Origin: Acidipropionibacterium thoenii DSM 20276
GTDB taxonomy: Bacteria; Actinomycetota; Actinomycetes; Propionibacteriales; Propionibacteriaceae
Direction of reading: 5' to 3'
Length of the DNA: 64,000 bases
NCBI RefSeq assembly: GCF_000423445.1
Contig: NZ_KE384018.1
Coordinates: 266,964-330,963, forward strand
A program made the translations under genes and the position numbers. Shown here piece after piece: positions 35,180 through 44,933 of this stretch. The first letter of the stretch is position 1, and the number at the start of each line of letters is the position of its first letter. Below the pieces are notes generated by a model that was given only the letters and a program-made list of their open reading frames with translations, searched no databases and was not told where the DNA came from.

Positions 35180-36331
35180 TCAGGCCGATGCCGGATTGCT
35201 GTGCCGTGCCGCCGACAGGCTGCCCAGCCGGATCGCCTCCTGGTAGTGCTCCATCAGCTCATCGCACAGATTCTCCCAGGTGCGGTCCTCGATCGAGGCC
35301 CTGGCCGCCCGGCCCATCGCCGCGCGCTTGTAGGGGTCGCCCACCAGGTCGGTGACCCGCTCTCGGAACTCGGCCATGTTCCCCGGCTCGTACAACCAGC
35401 CGGTCCGCGAGGGATCGATGAGATCGATCGGACCGCCGCGCCTGGGACTGACCACCGGAAGGCCACTGGCCTTGGCCTCCTGAACCGCTTGGCAGAAGGT
35501 CTCCAGCTCCCCGGTGGAGCAGAAGACATCCATCGAGGCGACCGCTCTGGGCAGCTCCTCGCCGTACAGGCCGCCGCAGAAGACCGCTCCCGGCAACGTC
35601 TTCTCCAGTGCCTCGCGGGAGGGGCCGTGCCCGACGATGACGATCCGGGTGCCCGGGATGCCGTCGAGGGCAGCCATGTCCTCGACCCGTTTCTCGGTGG
35701 CCAGCCGGCCCATGTAGCCGATCACCGTCTCGCCGTTGGGAGCCCAGGAGTCGTGCAGCAGCTGGGATCGTTTGGCCGGATTGAACCGGACCTTGTCGAC
35801 CCCTCGGCCCCAGATCCCCACTCGTGGGACGCCGTGGCGGACCAGCTGGTCGCGGGAGTAGGTCGAGGGGGCGTAGGTGGCCACCATCAGCGAGTGGATC
35901 TGGCGGACCCGGTACCAGCCGTAGAACTCGAGATGGGCGAAACCGTATCGGGTGCCGTAACTGGGAATATCGGTCTGATAGATCGCGATCGCCGGAATAC
36001 CGAGGGTGGCCGCTGCCAGGGCTCCTTTGTAGCCGATCATGAAGGGGCTGGCGAAGTGCACGACGTCGGGGGCGAACTCGTTGAGATAGCGCTCCAGGGT
36101 CCACTGCGGGGTGGTGGAGACCCGGACGTCCTGGTAACCGGGCCAGGTCACCGAGGACAACGTGATGACGGGGAAGCCGGCGTACTCCTTGGGTGCTGCT
36201 GCCGGGTCGCCGGGGGCCATCACCACCGCCTGGTGGCCATGGGCGCGCAGGTACTCCAGAATTCGCAGAATGGAGTTCGTCACCCCATTGACCTGGGGGA
36301 GGAACGACTCGCTGATGATCGCTACCCGCAC
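35180..36331 (-). CDS. GT4 glycosyltransferase, MgtA/PimB-like
   Basis: 383 residues. Starts VRVAIISESFLPQVNGVTNSIL, the Gly/Asn loop typical of GDP-mannose-dependent alpha-mannosyltransferases. The donor domain has GYMGRLATEKRVED near 210 and the STGELETFCQAVQEAKASGLPVV E-x7-E region near 278-298. A role in phosphatidylinositol mannoside or lipomannan-type glycolipids is inferred from family, and fits the MptB-like enzyme at 51.8 kb. The GTG at 36331 has TACCAT 7 nt upstream without a ribosome site; longer in-frame extensions lack support. Confidence 0.85.
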   Translation of the reverse strand: MRVAIISESFLPQVNGVTNSILRILEYLRAHGHQAVVMAPGDPAAAPKEYAGFPVITLSSVTWPGYQDVRVSTTPQWTLERYLNEFAPDVVHFASPFMIGYKGALAAATLGIPAIAIYQTDIPSYGTRYGFAHLEFYGWYRVRQIHSLMVATYAPSTYSRDQLVRHGVPRVGIWGRGVDKVRFNPAKRSQLLHDSWAPNGETVIGYMGRLATEKRVEDMAALDGIPGTRIVIVGHGPSREALEKTLPGAVFCGGLYGEELPRAVASMDVFCSTGELETFCQAVQEAKASGLPVVSPRRGGPIDLIDPSRTGWLYEPGNMAEFRERVTDLVGDPYKRAAMGRAARASIEDRTWENLCDELMEHYQEAIRLGSLSAARHSNPASA

Positions 36332-36463
36332 GCTCTCGATGGTAACTGGCCCCAGCGTGCTTATCGAGTACGGCGGGTCTCGGCAGACCGACAGCTCGGT
36401 GAACTGTCGGTTCACAGGGCGGCTGTGGGACGCCGCGCGGCGGGATCCCTCGGCTGGCCCGAT

Positions 36464-36780
36464 TTGGCCGCACGTCACCGATGACGTATATTGAACTGAG
36501 TTGACCACGGTTCGCCGTGTCGCCCGCGCTGAGGCACGGACGACCAGAACGACGAACCCATGATGCGTTCAGTTGCTCGATGCGCCCCTGACCTGGGGCC
36601 TGGGCGGACGACACAAGATCGTCTGCGACTCTCCCAATTACTGGCAGCTCTTCGCGATGGGGATCCACGAGATCCTCATACGAGTCCGTGCCAATCGCGG
36701 GATCTCGAGGTCGACGCAACCGAACCGCACAGCTGCCGGTCCCCTCGGGCTGCACTGTGCCGCGCCATGAAGGTGACATC
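36464..36780 (+). promoter_or_regulatory. Promoter and ~280-nt leader of the DEAD-box helicase gene
   Basis: TTGGCC at 36464-36469 and TATATT at 36487-36492 are exactly 17 nt apart, the best promoter match in the window. An mRNA start near 36499 leaves about 280 nt before the TTG at 36781, with AAGGTG 6 nt before it. No convincing gene lies in the leader. Long leaders on DEAD-box genes often carry cold-shock or self-regulation. Confidence 0.65.
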
Positions 36781-39105
36781 TTGAGTTCAACCAACAATCG
36801 CAAGCCGAAGTCCTACAAGGCCGACGGCACCCCCAAGAAGCGCTGGACCTCGGCCGAGCGGGCCGCCAAGGGGCACAAGCCGCACACCCGTGGCGGCAAG
36901 TCCTACAACAAGCCGTACGGCTCGGGTCACACCGACCGCTCCGGTCGCACCTTCCAGTCCTGGACCCCCCGGTCCGAGGACGAGGGCGAGCGCCAGGACC
37001 GCCGTTTCGACGATCACGGCGACCGCCAGCACTCCCGCTACGACCGCGACGGCGGCCGCCGCGGCGGGTACAACCGCGACCGGCGAGATGCCGAGCACCG
37101 CGACTTGCGCGGTGGCGACTCCCGAGGACACGGCTCCTCCCATCGCAATGACCGCGACTCCTGGTCCGACGACCGTCGTGGATCCCGCGACGAGCATCGC
37201 TCCCATGACGACCGTCGTCAGCACCGCTCCTGGGATCGCGACGACCGGCAGGGCGATTTCCGGTCCGGCGATCGCAACTTCGAGGACCGTCGGGGCGGAC
37301 GCTCCTTCGACCGCAATGACCGCGACCACGGCGGTCGCTCCGCCGATCGCAGGGGCTCCTGGAATCATGACGGTGAGGACCGCGGCTCCTACCGCGGCAA
37401 CAACCGCCGCTTCACTGAGGACCGCGGCTACCACGGCCACCGTGACGATGAGCGCCGCGACGATGACCGCCGGGACAACGGCCGCCGCAACTTCGGCGAG
37501 CGCACCGATCGCCCCCGCCAGGACCGCCGCTGGAGCGAGCGCCCCGAGCAGCGCAACTCCTACCAGCCCCGATCCGAGCGCAGCAACGACCGCGAGCAGG
37601 AGGCCACCGCCGGCAACGAGGACCAGATGGAGTGGTCGGCCGCCGAGCTGACCGATCTGGACACCTCGACCGTCGACCATGAGGGCGGCTTCTCGGCCCT
37701 CGGCGTCCCCGACCGGATCGTCGCGGCGCTGAAGGCCACCGGCATCGACGCTCCCTTCCGGATCCAGATCGCCGCCATCCCCGACGCCATCGCCGGCCGC
37801 GACGTGCTGGGCCGGGCCTCCACCGGCTCGGGCAAGACCCTGGCCTTCGGGGTCCCGGTACTCACCCGGCTCGCCACCGGCGAGCGTGCCGACAAGCGGC
37901 CGCGCGCCCTGATCCTCTCGCCCACCCGCGAGCTGGCCATGCAGATCGCCGATGTGCTGTCCCCGCTGGCCTCCTCGATGGACATGAGGACGATCCTGAT
38001 CGCCGGTGGCATGAGCTACGGCCCGCAGACCAAGGCCTTCCGTCACGGCGTCGACCTGGTCGTCGCCACCCCGGGGCGTCTGGTCGACCTGCTGGAGACC
38101 GGCGACGCCGACCTGTCGGGCATCGAGGTGGTCGTCCTCGACGAGGCCGACCACATGGCCGACCTGGGCTTCATGCCCGCCGTCTCGGCCATCCTGGACG
38201 CCGTTCCCGCCGAGGGCCAGCGGCTGCTCTTCTCGGCCACCCTCGACGAGGCCGTCAACAAGCTGGTCAAGAAGTATCTGCACGACCCGGTGACCCATGA
38301 GATCGACCCGGAGAAGGGTTCGGTGGCCACCGCCACCCATTACGCCCTCCAGGTCAAGCCTCACGAGAAGGTCGCGGTGATGTGCGAGATCGCCAACCGT
38401 CCCGGCCACACCATCGTCTTCGCCCGCACCCAGCGCGGCGCCTCCCGGATGGCCGAGCAGATGCGCGAGGCCGGGGTGATGGCCGGTGCGTTGCACGGCG
38501 GACTCACCCAGGGCGCCCGCGCCCGCGTCCTGAAGGCCTTCAAGGACGGCAAGTTGCCGGTCCTGGTGGCCACCGATGTCGCCGCCCGCGGCATCGACGT
38601 CGACGACGTCACCCTGGTCCTCCAGGTCGACCCGCCGATGAACTCGAAGGACTACCTGCACCGTTCCGGGCGGACCGCCCGCGCCGGCCAGAACGGCGTC
38701 GTCGTCTCGATGGTGCTGCCGCACCAGCGGCGCGCCATCTCCCGGCTGCTGCGCGGGGCCGGGATCAAGCCCCAGGAGGCCGAGGTGCGTCTGGGTGGCG
38801 AGAACCTGGCCGAGATCGCCGGCTGCGCCCCGGTCAGCGGTGAGCCGATCGATCAGCAGGACTTCGACGCTCTGGTGGCTCCCCGTCAGCAGAAGTCGCG
38901 CAATGGACGCCGCAAGGATTCCTACGGCGGTGGCCACGGCAACCGTGGCGGCCGGGGATACCGCGGCGGACGTGGGGACCGTGACCGTGGCGGACGGAGC
39001 GGCTGGAGTGGCCGTGACGACCACCGAGGACCGCGCCATGACCGCTCGGCATCCCGCGATGACCGGCAGGCCCGCTACGGCCGCGCCGGATCCGAGACCT
39101 GGTGA
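36781..39105 (+). CDS. DEAD-box RNA helicase with long disordered arms
   Basis: 774 residues from TTG. Residues ~30-310 are an Arg/Asp/Gly/His/Ser-rich low-complexity arm with many DR and RD pairs. The helicase core spans about 325-690: Q motif near 335, motif I ASTGSGKT, Ia PTRELA, DEAD box VLDEADHMADLG, SAT motif LLFSATLDE, and motifs HRSGRTARAGQNG of domain 2. An RGG-rich tail follows. It likely remodels mRNA or ribosomal precursors (CsdA/RhlE-like). The core ends at normal family size; the N-terminal arm alone is about 300 residues longer than in typical members. TTG is chosen for the well-spaced AAGGTG. Confidence 0.9.
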   Translation: MSSTNNRKPKSYKADGTPKKRWTSAERAAKGHKPHTRGGKSYNKPYGSGHTDRSGRTFQSWTPRSEDEGERQDRRFDDHGDRQHSRYDRDGGRRGGYNRDRRDAEHRDLRGGDSRGHGSSHRNDRDSWSDDRRGSRDEHRSHDDRRQHRSWDRDDRQGDFRSGDRNFEDRRGGRSFDRNDRDHGGRSADRRGSWNHDGEDRGSYRGNNRRFTEDRGYHGHRDDERRDDDRRDNGRRNFGERTDRPRQDRRWSERPEQRNSYQPRSERSNDREQEATAGNEDQMEWSAAELTDLDTSTVDHEGGFSALGVPDRIVAALKATGIDAPFRIQIAAIPDAIAGRDVLGRASTGSGKTLAFGVPVLTRLATGERADKRPRALILSPTRELAMQIADVLSPLASSMDMRTILIAGGMSYGPQTKAFRHGVDLVVATPGRLVDLLETGDADLSGIEVVVLDEADHMADLGFMPAVSAILDAVPAEGQRLLFSATLDEAVNKLVKKYLHDPVTHEIDPEKGSVATATHYALQVKPHEKVAVMCEIANRPGHTIVFARTQRGASRMAEQMREAGVMAGALHGGLTQGARARVLKAFKDGKLPVLVATDVAARGIDVDDVTLVLQVDPPMNSKDYLHRSGRTARAGQNGVVVSMVLPHQRRAISRLLRGAGIKPQEAEVRLGGENLAEIAGCAPVSGEPIDQQDFDALVAPRQQKSRNGRRKDSYGGGHGNRGGRGYRGGRGDRDRGGRSGWSGRDDHRGPRHDRSASRDDRQARYGRAGSETW

Positions 39106-39167
39106 GCGAGCGCCGGGTCTGCAGGATTGTCGGTGAGCGGCGTTCCTGAGGGTTAAGGTGTCGGACC

Positions 39168-40097
39168 GTGAAACACACTGAGACCGAGTCACGTCAGCTG
39201 CGTGTCGGGGAACCCGGCGACGCCGCCGCGCTGGCCGAGGCCCTCGGCGAGCAGCAGCTGGTCGGGCAGTTCGAGAGCTGGCTGGCCGATGACCTGTGCG
39301 TCATCGACCGGGCCGGCGATCGGCCCGTCGGGCTGCTGCACCTGGTCGACGGAGCTGGCACCGCCGTCGTCGAGGCCATCCTGGTCGCCCCCGCCGTCGA
39401 CGGTGTTGCCGTCGACGGTGCCGCTGTCGAGCGGGAACTGCTCGAGGGGGCGGCGCAGCTCGCCACCGATCTCGGGGCATCCCAGCTGCTGGTGAGGAGC
39501 TGGAGCGACCACCCGGTGCGTCGCTCCCAGTTGCGCGCATCGCTCCTGGACGCCGGTTTCCGGGCCGACGGCAACGACCTGGTCCGCGACCTTCCGTTGC
39601 GGGTGGTGGCCCCCACCGCCGAGGCCATGCAGGATCTCGGCGCCCGGCTGGCCGGGTTGCTGCGAGCCGGCGACCTGGTGCTGACCTCCGGGGATCTGGG
39701 GGCCGGCAAGACCACCCTGACCCAGGGGATAGGGGCCGGACTCGGGGTGCTCGGGCCGGTGATCTCACCGACCTTCGTGCTGGTGAGGCGCCACGCCGGC
39801 ACCGAGGGGCGTCCCGGGCTGGTGCACGTCGACGCCTACCGGCTCGGTTCGCTGGCCGAACTGGTCGATCTAGATCTCGACGAGACGATGGACGAGTCGG
39901 TCACGGTGGTGGAGTGGGGGGCCGGGATCGCCGAGCAGCTGGAGGGCTCCTACCTGGCGATCGACATCCGCCGCTCCGGGGATCCCGCGGATGAGACCCG
40001 CATTCTCTACATCGAACCTGTCGGACAGCGATGGCAGGGAGTCGATCTCTCCGTACTGCGCGAGCCCGACGTCGATACCCAGGAGGCACAGGCATGA
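39168..40097 (+). CDS. tsaE: TsaE (t6A ATPase) with an N-terminal acetyltransferase-like domain
   Basis: 309 residues. The C-terminal ~160 are TsaE: Walker A SGDLGAGKTTLTQG near 180, SPTFVLVRRH, HVDAYRL and VVEWG. The N-terminal ~145 look like a GNAT fold (RQLRVGEPGDAAALAEAL; VVEAILVAPAVDG; LVRSWSDHP...RASLLDAGFRADGNDLVRDL), though the acetyl-CoA loop is not convincing. Ordinary TsaE has about 150 residues, so this is a fusion. TsaE helps TsaB/TsaD make N6-threonylcarbamoyladenosine at tRNA position 37. TAAGGT lies 8 nt before the GTG (leaderless), and the stop overlaps tsaB (ATGA). Confidence 0.88.
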   Translation: MKHTETESRQLRVGEPGDAAALAEALGEQQLVGQFESWLADDLCVIDRAGDRPVGLLHLVDGAGTAVVEAILVAPAVDGVAVDGAAVERELLEGAAQLATDLGASQLLVRSWSDHPVRRSQLRASLLDAGFRADGNDLVRDLPLRVVAPTAEAMQDLGARLAGLLRAGDLVLTSGDLGAGKTTLTQGIGAGLGVLGPVISPTFVLVRRHAGTEGRPGLVHVDAYRLGSLAELVDLDLDETMDESVTVVEWGAGIAEQLEGSYLAIDIRRSGDPADETRILYIEPVGQRWQGVDLSVLREPDVDTQEAQA

Positions 40098-40828
40098 CGT
40101 CCACACCCTTCCCAGACTTCCACTTCGACACCGACGAGCGGGCCGATCCCGGCTGGACCCTGGCGGTGGACACCTCCACGGCGGTGTGCGTCGGCCTTGC
40201 CCGCGGCGACCAGGTGATCAGCCTGCGCGACGACAACCCGCGCGCCCACGCCGAGCAGCTCATGCCGCTGGTCGAGAGCGCCTGCGCCCAGGCCGGCATC
40301 GAGGTCCACGAGATCTCGGAGGTCGCGGTCGGCGTCGGCCCCGGTCCCTACACCGGCCTGCGGGTGGGCATCGTCACCGCCCGGGTGCTCGCCGAACTCG
40401 GCGGGACGCCGTTGCACCCGGTCTGCTCCCTCGACGTGCTGGCACGCCAGTGGGTGGACTCCGCGACGGCACCGGCCGAGGGCTTCGTGGTGGCCACCGA
40501 CGCCCGCCGTCACGAGCTCTACTGGGCCGCCTACGATGCCGCCGGCTGGCGGGTCGACGGCCCCAGCGTGGGCAAGCCGCAGACCCTTCCCGCCGGGCTT
40601 CCGGTCGGCGGGCCGGGGTGTGCGGCCCGCGGAATCGAACCCGCCGAGGGCGCTCCCGAGGTGCTGGACGCCGGTCTGCTGGCGTCCTGCTGGCGGGAGC
40701 TTCCCAATGTCGGCATCGAACCGCTCTACCTGCGCGACCCCGACGCCACCGTCCCCACCACCCGCAAGGCGACCCTCACCCCGACCAGGCTCACGCTGCC
40801 CCCGCTGCGCCGGCCCGCCGGACGCTGA
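40094..40828 (+). CDS. tsaB: TsaB, t6A synthesis scaffold subunit
   Basis: 244 residues with the ASKHA-fold start LAVDTSTAVCVGLA near 22 and VAVGVGPGPYTGLRVGIVTAR near 78. TsaB dimerises with TsaD and is not itself catalytic. The ATG has AGGAGG 7 nt upstream and overlaps the tsaE stop. The C-terminal ~40 residues are Pro/Thr/Arg-rich. Confidence 0.92.
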   Translation: MTSTPFPDFHFDTDERADPGWTLAVDTSTAVCVGLARGDQVISLRDDNPRAHAEQLMPLVESACAQAGIEVHEISEVAVGVGPGPYTGLRVGIVTARVLAELGGTPLHPVCSLDVLARQWVDSATAPAEGFVVATDARRHELYWAAYDAAGWRVDGPSVGKPQTLPAGLPVGGPGCAARGIEPAEGAPEVLDAGLLASCWRELPNVGIEPLYLRDPDATVPTTRKATLTPTRLTLPPLRRPAGR

Positions 40829-40839
40829 GCGACCCGGGT

Positions 40840-41355
40840 ATGACACTGCGATCTGCCGGCCCGGAGGATCTGGACCAGGTGATGGCCGTCGAACGCGCCT
40901 GCTTCGGCGACTTCGAGGCCGGCCAGCGCGCCGCCTGGAGCCGCCAGTCCTGGCAGGCCGATCTGGACCCGGGGGCCGCCTCGCGGCTGGTGCTCATCGA
41001 GGAGGGTCCCGAGGGTCCCCGGGCGGTGGCCGACTTCGGCCACCTCATCGACTGCTGCGATCTGGACCGGATCATGGTGATCCCACAGGCCCGTCGCACC
41101 GGAGTGGCGGCCCGGCTCCTGGAGCACGGGATGACCTGGGCCGCCCGCCGCGGCGCACGCCAGATCCTGCTGGAGGTCCGCCCCGACAATCTCGCGGCCC
41201 TGGCTCTCTACCGGTCCCACGGATTCGACCAGATCGCGCGTCGCAACCACTACTACGGAACCGGCGAGGACGCCCTGGTGATGTCGGCATCACTGGAGTC
41301 CTGCGCCGAAGACACCACCAGCACCGCTGGCAGCAACGAGGAGAGACATGTCTGA
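40840..41355 (+). CDS. rimI: Ribosomal-protein-alanine N-acetyltransferase RimI-like
   Basis: 171 residues, GNAT fold: [24 protein letters not shown] (acetyl-CoA loop R-x-x-G-x-A) near 70-92 and [30 protein letters not shown] near 108-137, which matches the RimI C-terminal signature. Modifies the N-terminal Ala of S18 in E. coli. Lies between tsaB and tsaD, overlapping tsaD by 8 nt, the usual place for rimI. Confidence 0.92.
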   Translation: MTLRSAGPEDLDQVMAVERACFGDFEAGQRAAWSRQSWQADLDPGAASRLVLIEEGPEGPRAVADFGHLIDCCDLDRIMVIPQARRTGVAARLLEHGMTWAARRGARQILLEVRPDNLAALALYRSHGFDQIARRNHYYGTGEDALVMSASLESCAEDTTSTAGSNEERHV

Positions 41356-42391
41356 ACCGCTCATCCTGGGCATCGAGTCGTCCTGCGACGAGACCGGCAT
41401 CGGCATCGTGCGCGGCAACGACCTGCTCGCCAACGAGGTCGCCTCCTCGATGGAGCAGCACATCCGCTTCGGAGGCGTCGTCCCCGAGGTCGCCTCCCGG
41501 GCCCACCTGGAGGCCGTCGTCCCGGTACTGCACGCCGCCACCGAGAAGGCCGGCATCGACCTGTCCGAGCTGGACGGCATCGCGGTGACCGCGGGGCCGG
41601 GCCTGATGGGGGCCCTGGTGGTCGGCCTGTCGGCGGCCAAGGCACTGGCCGGTTGGCTCGACAAGCCGCTCTACGGCGTCAACCACCTGGCCGGCCATGT
41701 CGCAGTCGACCTGCTGGAGCACGGCGACCTGCCGATGCCCTGCGGCGCGCTGCTGGTCTCCGGGGGGCACACCTCACTGCTCAAGGTGACCTCGATCGCC
41801 GATGGCATCGACGAGGTCGGCTCCACCATCGATGACGCCGCCGGGGAGGCCTACGACAAGGTCGCGCGGCTGCTCGGGCTGCCCTACCCGGGAGGTCCGG
41901 TGATCGACCGGGCGGCAGCCGATGGCGATCCGACCGCGATCCACTTCCCGCGCGGTCTGACCGCGCGCCACGACATGGCCACGCATCGCTTCGACTACTC
42001 CTTCTCCGGTCTGAAGACCTCGGTCTCCCGGTGGGTGGAGACCGAGCAGCAGGCCGGCCGGCAGGTACCGGTGAACGACGTCGCCGCCAGCTTCCAGGAG
42101 GCGGTCGCCGATGTGCTCACCGCCAAGGCCGTCGACCTGTGCGGCCACTATGGCCTCGAACACTTCCTGATCGGCGGAGGGGTGGCGGCCAACAGCCGGT
42201 TGCGTACCCTGCTGGCAGAGCGGATGGCGGCCGCCGGGGTCGAGCTGCGGCGTCCCCGCCCCGGCCTGTGCACCGACAACGGGGCGATGATCGCCGCCCT
42301 GGGGGTCCAGGTGGTCAAGGCCGGGCTGCGTCCCTCGCGGATGGGCATCAGCGCCGACTCCGGGCTGCCGGTCACCCGGGTCCTGGTCTGA
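41348..42391 (+). CDS. tsaD: tRNA N6-adenosine threonylcarbamoyltransferase TsaD
   Basis: 347 residues. Metal ligands in [14 protein letters not shown] near 115 (HxxGH), start [25 protein letters not shown] near 140, and the late Asp in [12 protein letters not shown] near 310. Catalytic subunit that transfers threonylcarbamoyl to A37 of ANN-decoding tRNAs. With tsaE, tsaB and rimI it forms one overlapping operon. Confidence 0.95.
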   Translation: MSEPLILGIESSCDETGIGIVRGNDLLANEVASSMEQHIRFGGVVPEVASRAHLEAVVPVLHAATEKAGIDLSELDGIAVTAGPGLMGALVVGLSAAKALAGWLDKPLYGVNHLAGHVAVDLLEHGDLPMPCGALLVSGGHTSLLKVTSIADGIDEVGSTIDDAAGEAYDKVARLLGLPYPGGPVIDRAAADGDPTAIHFPRGLTARHDMATHRFDYSFSGLKTSVSRWVETEQQAGRQVPVNDVAASFQEAVADVLTAKAVDLCGHYGLEHFLIGGGVAANSRLRTLLAERMAAAGVELRRPRPGLCTDNGAMIAALGVQVVKAGLRPSRMGISADSGLPVTRVLV

Positions 42392-42511
42392 GCAGCGCCC
42401 GCCGAGTCCGACGCATTGTCGTCTCAGCCCGTGCAGTGGCACAGTGGGGAGGCGTCCGCCGGTCACCTGCGGGCGAGCTCGACACCCATCGCAATCCCTG
42501 GAAAGGCATTG

Positions 42512-43843
42512 ATGACCAGCATCCTGGAACCTTCCTTCGCCGCCGAGTCCGGGAAGGAGTTCGACGCCGACCCGACTGCCCGGATCGTCCAGAATGCCGT
42601 CACCGGCACCAGCGCCGACACCGTGAGCCTGGACCGCCGGATCGTCAACCAGATCGACGAGTCGGTGTGCGAGCGGCTGGATGCCTGGACCGTCACCAAC
42701 CAGAAGCACTCGGGACGGTGCTGGGAGTTCGCCGGGCTCAACGTGCTGCGCGCCCGCATCATCAAGGAGCTCAATCTCGAGAACTTCGAGTTCTCCCAGA
42801 ACTTCGTCGCCTTCCACGACAAGCTCGAGAAGGCCAACCACGTGCTGGTCCGCGCCCTCGAGACCGCCGACCACGACCCCTCCGAGGAGGAGGTCCGCGA
42901 ACTGCTGGACCACCCTGCCGGCGATGGCGGCTACTGGCCCCAGTTCCTCGACCTGGTCCGCAAGTACGGCCTGGTCCCGGTGTGGGCGATGCCCGACACC
43001 GAGTCGGCCGGCAACACCGCACAGCTCAACCGGGCGCTGTCGTGGGCGCTGCGCCGGGCTGTGCTGCGGATCCGGGCGGCCGTCACCGACTCCGATGGCC
43101 ATGAGCGCGCCGAGCGGATCGAGGTCGAGCGCTCCCAGGCGCTGACCGATGTCTACCGGGTGCTGGCGATCCACCTGGGCACCCCGCCGGAGAGCTTCAC
43201 CTGGCAGTACCGCGACAAGGACAAGAAGTTCCACTCCGAGGGCCGGATGACCCCCCTGGAGTTCGCCGCCAGGTACGTGCCAGCGGAACTGGACGGCTAC
43301 ATCACCGTGCTCCACGATCCGCGTTCGGAGAACCCGGTGGGCCGCAAGTACGTCATCGAGCACACCCCGCTGATGGAGGGCGGCACCCCCTACGCCCATG
43401 TCAGCGCCCCGATCGCCGATCTCAAGGCCGCCGCGATCGCCGCGATCCGAGATGGCGAGCCGGTCTGGTTCGACTGCGACGTCGCCCAGCAGTTCGATCG
43501 CCAGGGCGGGATCTGGGACGCCGAGCTGCACGACTACAACTCCCTCTACGGCGCCGACCTGACGATGACCAAGGCCGAGAGGATGCGTGCCCGGGAGACC
43601 GGTCCGACCCACGCGATGACTCTGGTCGGGGTGGATCTGGTCGAGGGTGCCCCGCGCCGCTGGCGAGTTGAGAACTCCTGGGGTGACGAGGTCGGCAGGA
43701 AGGGGTTCTTCACGATGAACGACTCCTGGTTCGACCAGTACGTCTTCGGGGTCGTGGTGGCTCCCGAGCGGGTCAGCGAGGAGGTCCGCAAGGCCTGGGC
43801 CGGCGAGCCGATCGTGCTGCCCGAGTGGGACGCGCTGGCCTGA
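42512..43843 (+). CDS. pepC: Aminopeptidase C (bleomycin hydrolase family C1B)
   Basis: 443 residues, cytosolic papain-fold exopeptidase. Catalytic Cys70 lies in TNQKHSGRCWEFAGLN, where most family members have NQKQSGRCWLFA. The His is in GPTHAMTLVGVDL near 370 and the Asn in WRVENSWGDEVG near 392. No signal peptide. The ATG at 42512 has GGAAAGG 5-6 nt upstream. Its end is only 4 nt from the end of the convergent radical SAM gene. Confidence 0.94.
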   Translation: MTSILEPSFAAESGKEFDADPTARIVQNAVTGTSADTVSLDRRIVNQIDESVCERLDAWTVTNQKHSGRCWEFAGLNVLRARIIKELNLENFEFSQNFVAFHDKLEKANHVLVRALETADHDPSEEEVRELLDHPAGDGGYWPQFLDLVRKYGLVPVWAMPDTESAGNTAQLNRALSWALRRAVLRIRAAVTDSDGHERAERIEVERSQALTDVYRVLAIHLGTPPESFTWQYRDKDKKFHSEGRMTPLEFAARYVPAELDGYITVLHDPRSENPVGRKYVIEHTPLMEGGTPYAHVSAPIADLKAAAIAAIRDGEPVWFDCDVAQQFDRQGGIWDAELHDYNSLYGADLTMTKAERMRARETGPTHAMTLVGVDLVEGAPRRWRVENSWGDEVGRKGFFTMNDSWFDQYVFGVVVAPERVSEEVRKAWAGEPIVLPEWDALA

Positions 43844-43847
43844 GCCG

Positions 43848-44876
43848 TCAGATCCGGACCGGGATCCGCCTCCTGCCGAAGTCCCCGGCGCGCGGATCCC
43901 ACCGTCCGGGGATCCGGCTGCCGCAGTCGGGGCACCGGCCGTCGGCGGTCAGCCGCTGGTCCAGGATCTGGTACCAGTCGCGGACGATGAGCGCCGCCCC
44001 GCAGCCGGGGCACCAGGTGGTGTCCCCCTCGGGGTCGTGGACATTGCCGAGATAGACGTGATGCAGTCCGGCCTCCCTGGCCAGCCGACGGGCCCTTCGC
44101 AGGGTGGACGCCGGGGTGGGGGCGATGTCGCGCATCCGGTTGTCGGGATGGAACGCGGAGAAGTGCAGCGGCACGTCTGCGCCGAGTCCGGTGGCCACCC
44201 ATTCGGACAACCGTCCGAGCTGCTGGTCGGAGTCGTTGAGGCCGGGGATCACCAGGGTGGTGATCTCGGTCCACACCTCGGTCTCGTGGACGAGGTACCC
44301 CAGGGTCTCCAGGACGACCTCCAGACGGGCCCCGGTGACCTTGCGGTAGAACTCCTCGGTGAATCCCTTGAGGTCGATATTGGCCGCCGCCATCGGGGCG
44401 AAGAAGGCCTGCCTGGCGGCCTCGCCGATGTAGCCGGCGCTCACCGCGATGGGCGCGACACCGGCCTGGCGGCAGGCCCAGGCGGTGTCGATCGCGTACT
44501 CGGCGAAGATCACCGGATCGTTGTAGGTGAAGGCGACGCTGCGGGCATCCCGCTGCCGGGCCACCTCGGCGATCCGCTCGGGTGAGGCCTGGGAGGCCAG
44601 CGTGTCCCACTGGCGGGATGTGCTGGTCTCCCAGTTCTGACAGAACTTGCAGGCCAGGTTGCAGCCGGCCGTCCCGAAGGACAGCACCGAGGTGCCGGGA
44701 TGGAAATGGGCCAGCGGCTTCTTCTCGACCGGGTCCAGACAGAACCCCGAGGAGCGACCATAGGTCTCCAGCACCAGACGGTCGCCGCGCCGGGCCCGCA
44801 CGAAGCAGAATCCCCGCTGGCCCTCGCGCAGCCGGCACTGCCGGGGGGCACAGGTCGCACTGGACCCGGCCGTCAT
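43848..44876 (-). CDS. amrS: AmmeMemoRadiSam radical SAM protein, N-terminus out of frame
   Basis: 342 residues in this frame. The radical SAM cluster motif CNLACKFC lies near 72-79, and a C-terminal zinc ribbon has two CxxC pairs (WCPGCG and RCPDCG). The true N-terminus appears to lie in another frame from the GTG at 44937: WWHATDDGRVQCDLCP leads exactly to the break, and PRQCRLREGQRGFCF resumes in this frame. A run of six C (minus strand, 44843-44848) has one base too many. So the gene is a frame-disrupted amrS, a sequencing error, or read by slippage; a shortened protein from 44876 would keep the radical SAM core. Third gene of amrB-amrA-amrS; system function unknown. Confidence 0.75.
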   Translation of the reverse strand: MTAGSSATCAPRQCRLREGQRGFCFVRARRGDRLVLETYGRSSGFCLDPVEKKPLAHFHPGTSVLSFGTAGCNLACKFCQNWETSTSRQWDTLASQASPERIAEVARQRDARSVAFTYNDPVIFAEYAIDTAWACRQAGVAPIAVSAGYIGEAARQAFFAPMAAANIDLKGFTEEFYRKVTGARLEVVLETLGYLVHETEVWTEITTLVIPGLNDSDQQLGRLSEWVATGLGADVPLHFSAFHPDNRMRDIAPTPASTLRRARRLAREAGLHHVYLGNVHDPEGDTTWCPGCGAALIVRDWYQILDQRLTADGRCPDCGSRIPGRWDPRAGDFGRRRIPVRI

Positions 44877-44933
44877 CGGTGGCGTGCCACCAGTGGGCCG
44901 GATCGCCGCCGAGCGGGCTGTCGGGGACGACCA

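Noticed and set aside
36787-39192. 801-codon open frame antisense to the helicase gene
   Set aside because: Ala/Gly/Val-rich mirror of the Arg/Asp-rich helicase arm and GC-rich codons; no ribosome site and no domain.
41774-43612. 612-codon antisense frame over tsaD and pepC
   Set aside because: Shadow of two well-supported genes, low-complexity translation, no start signal.
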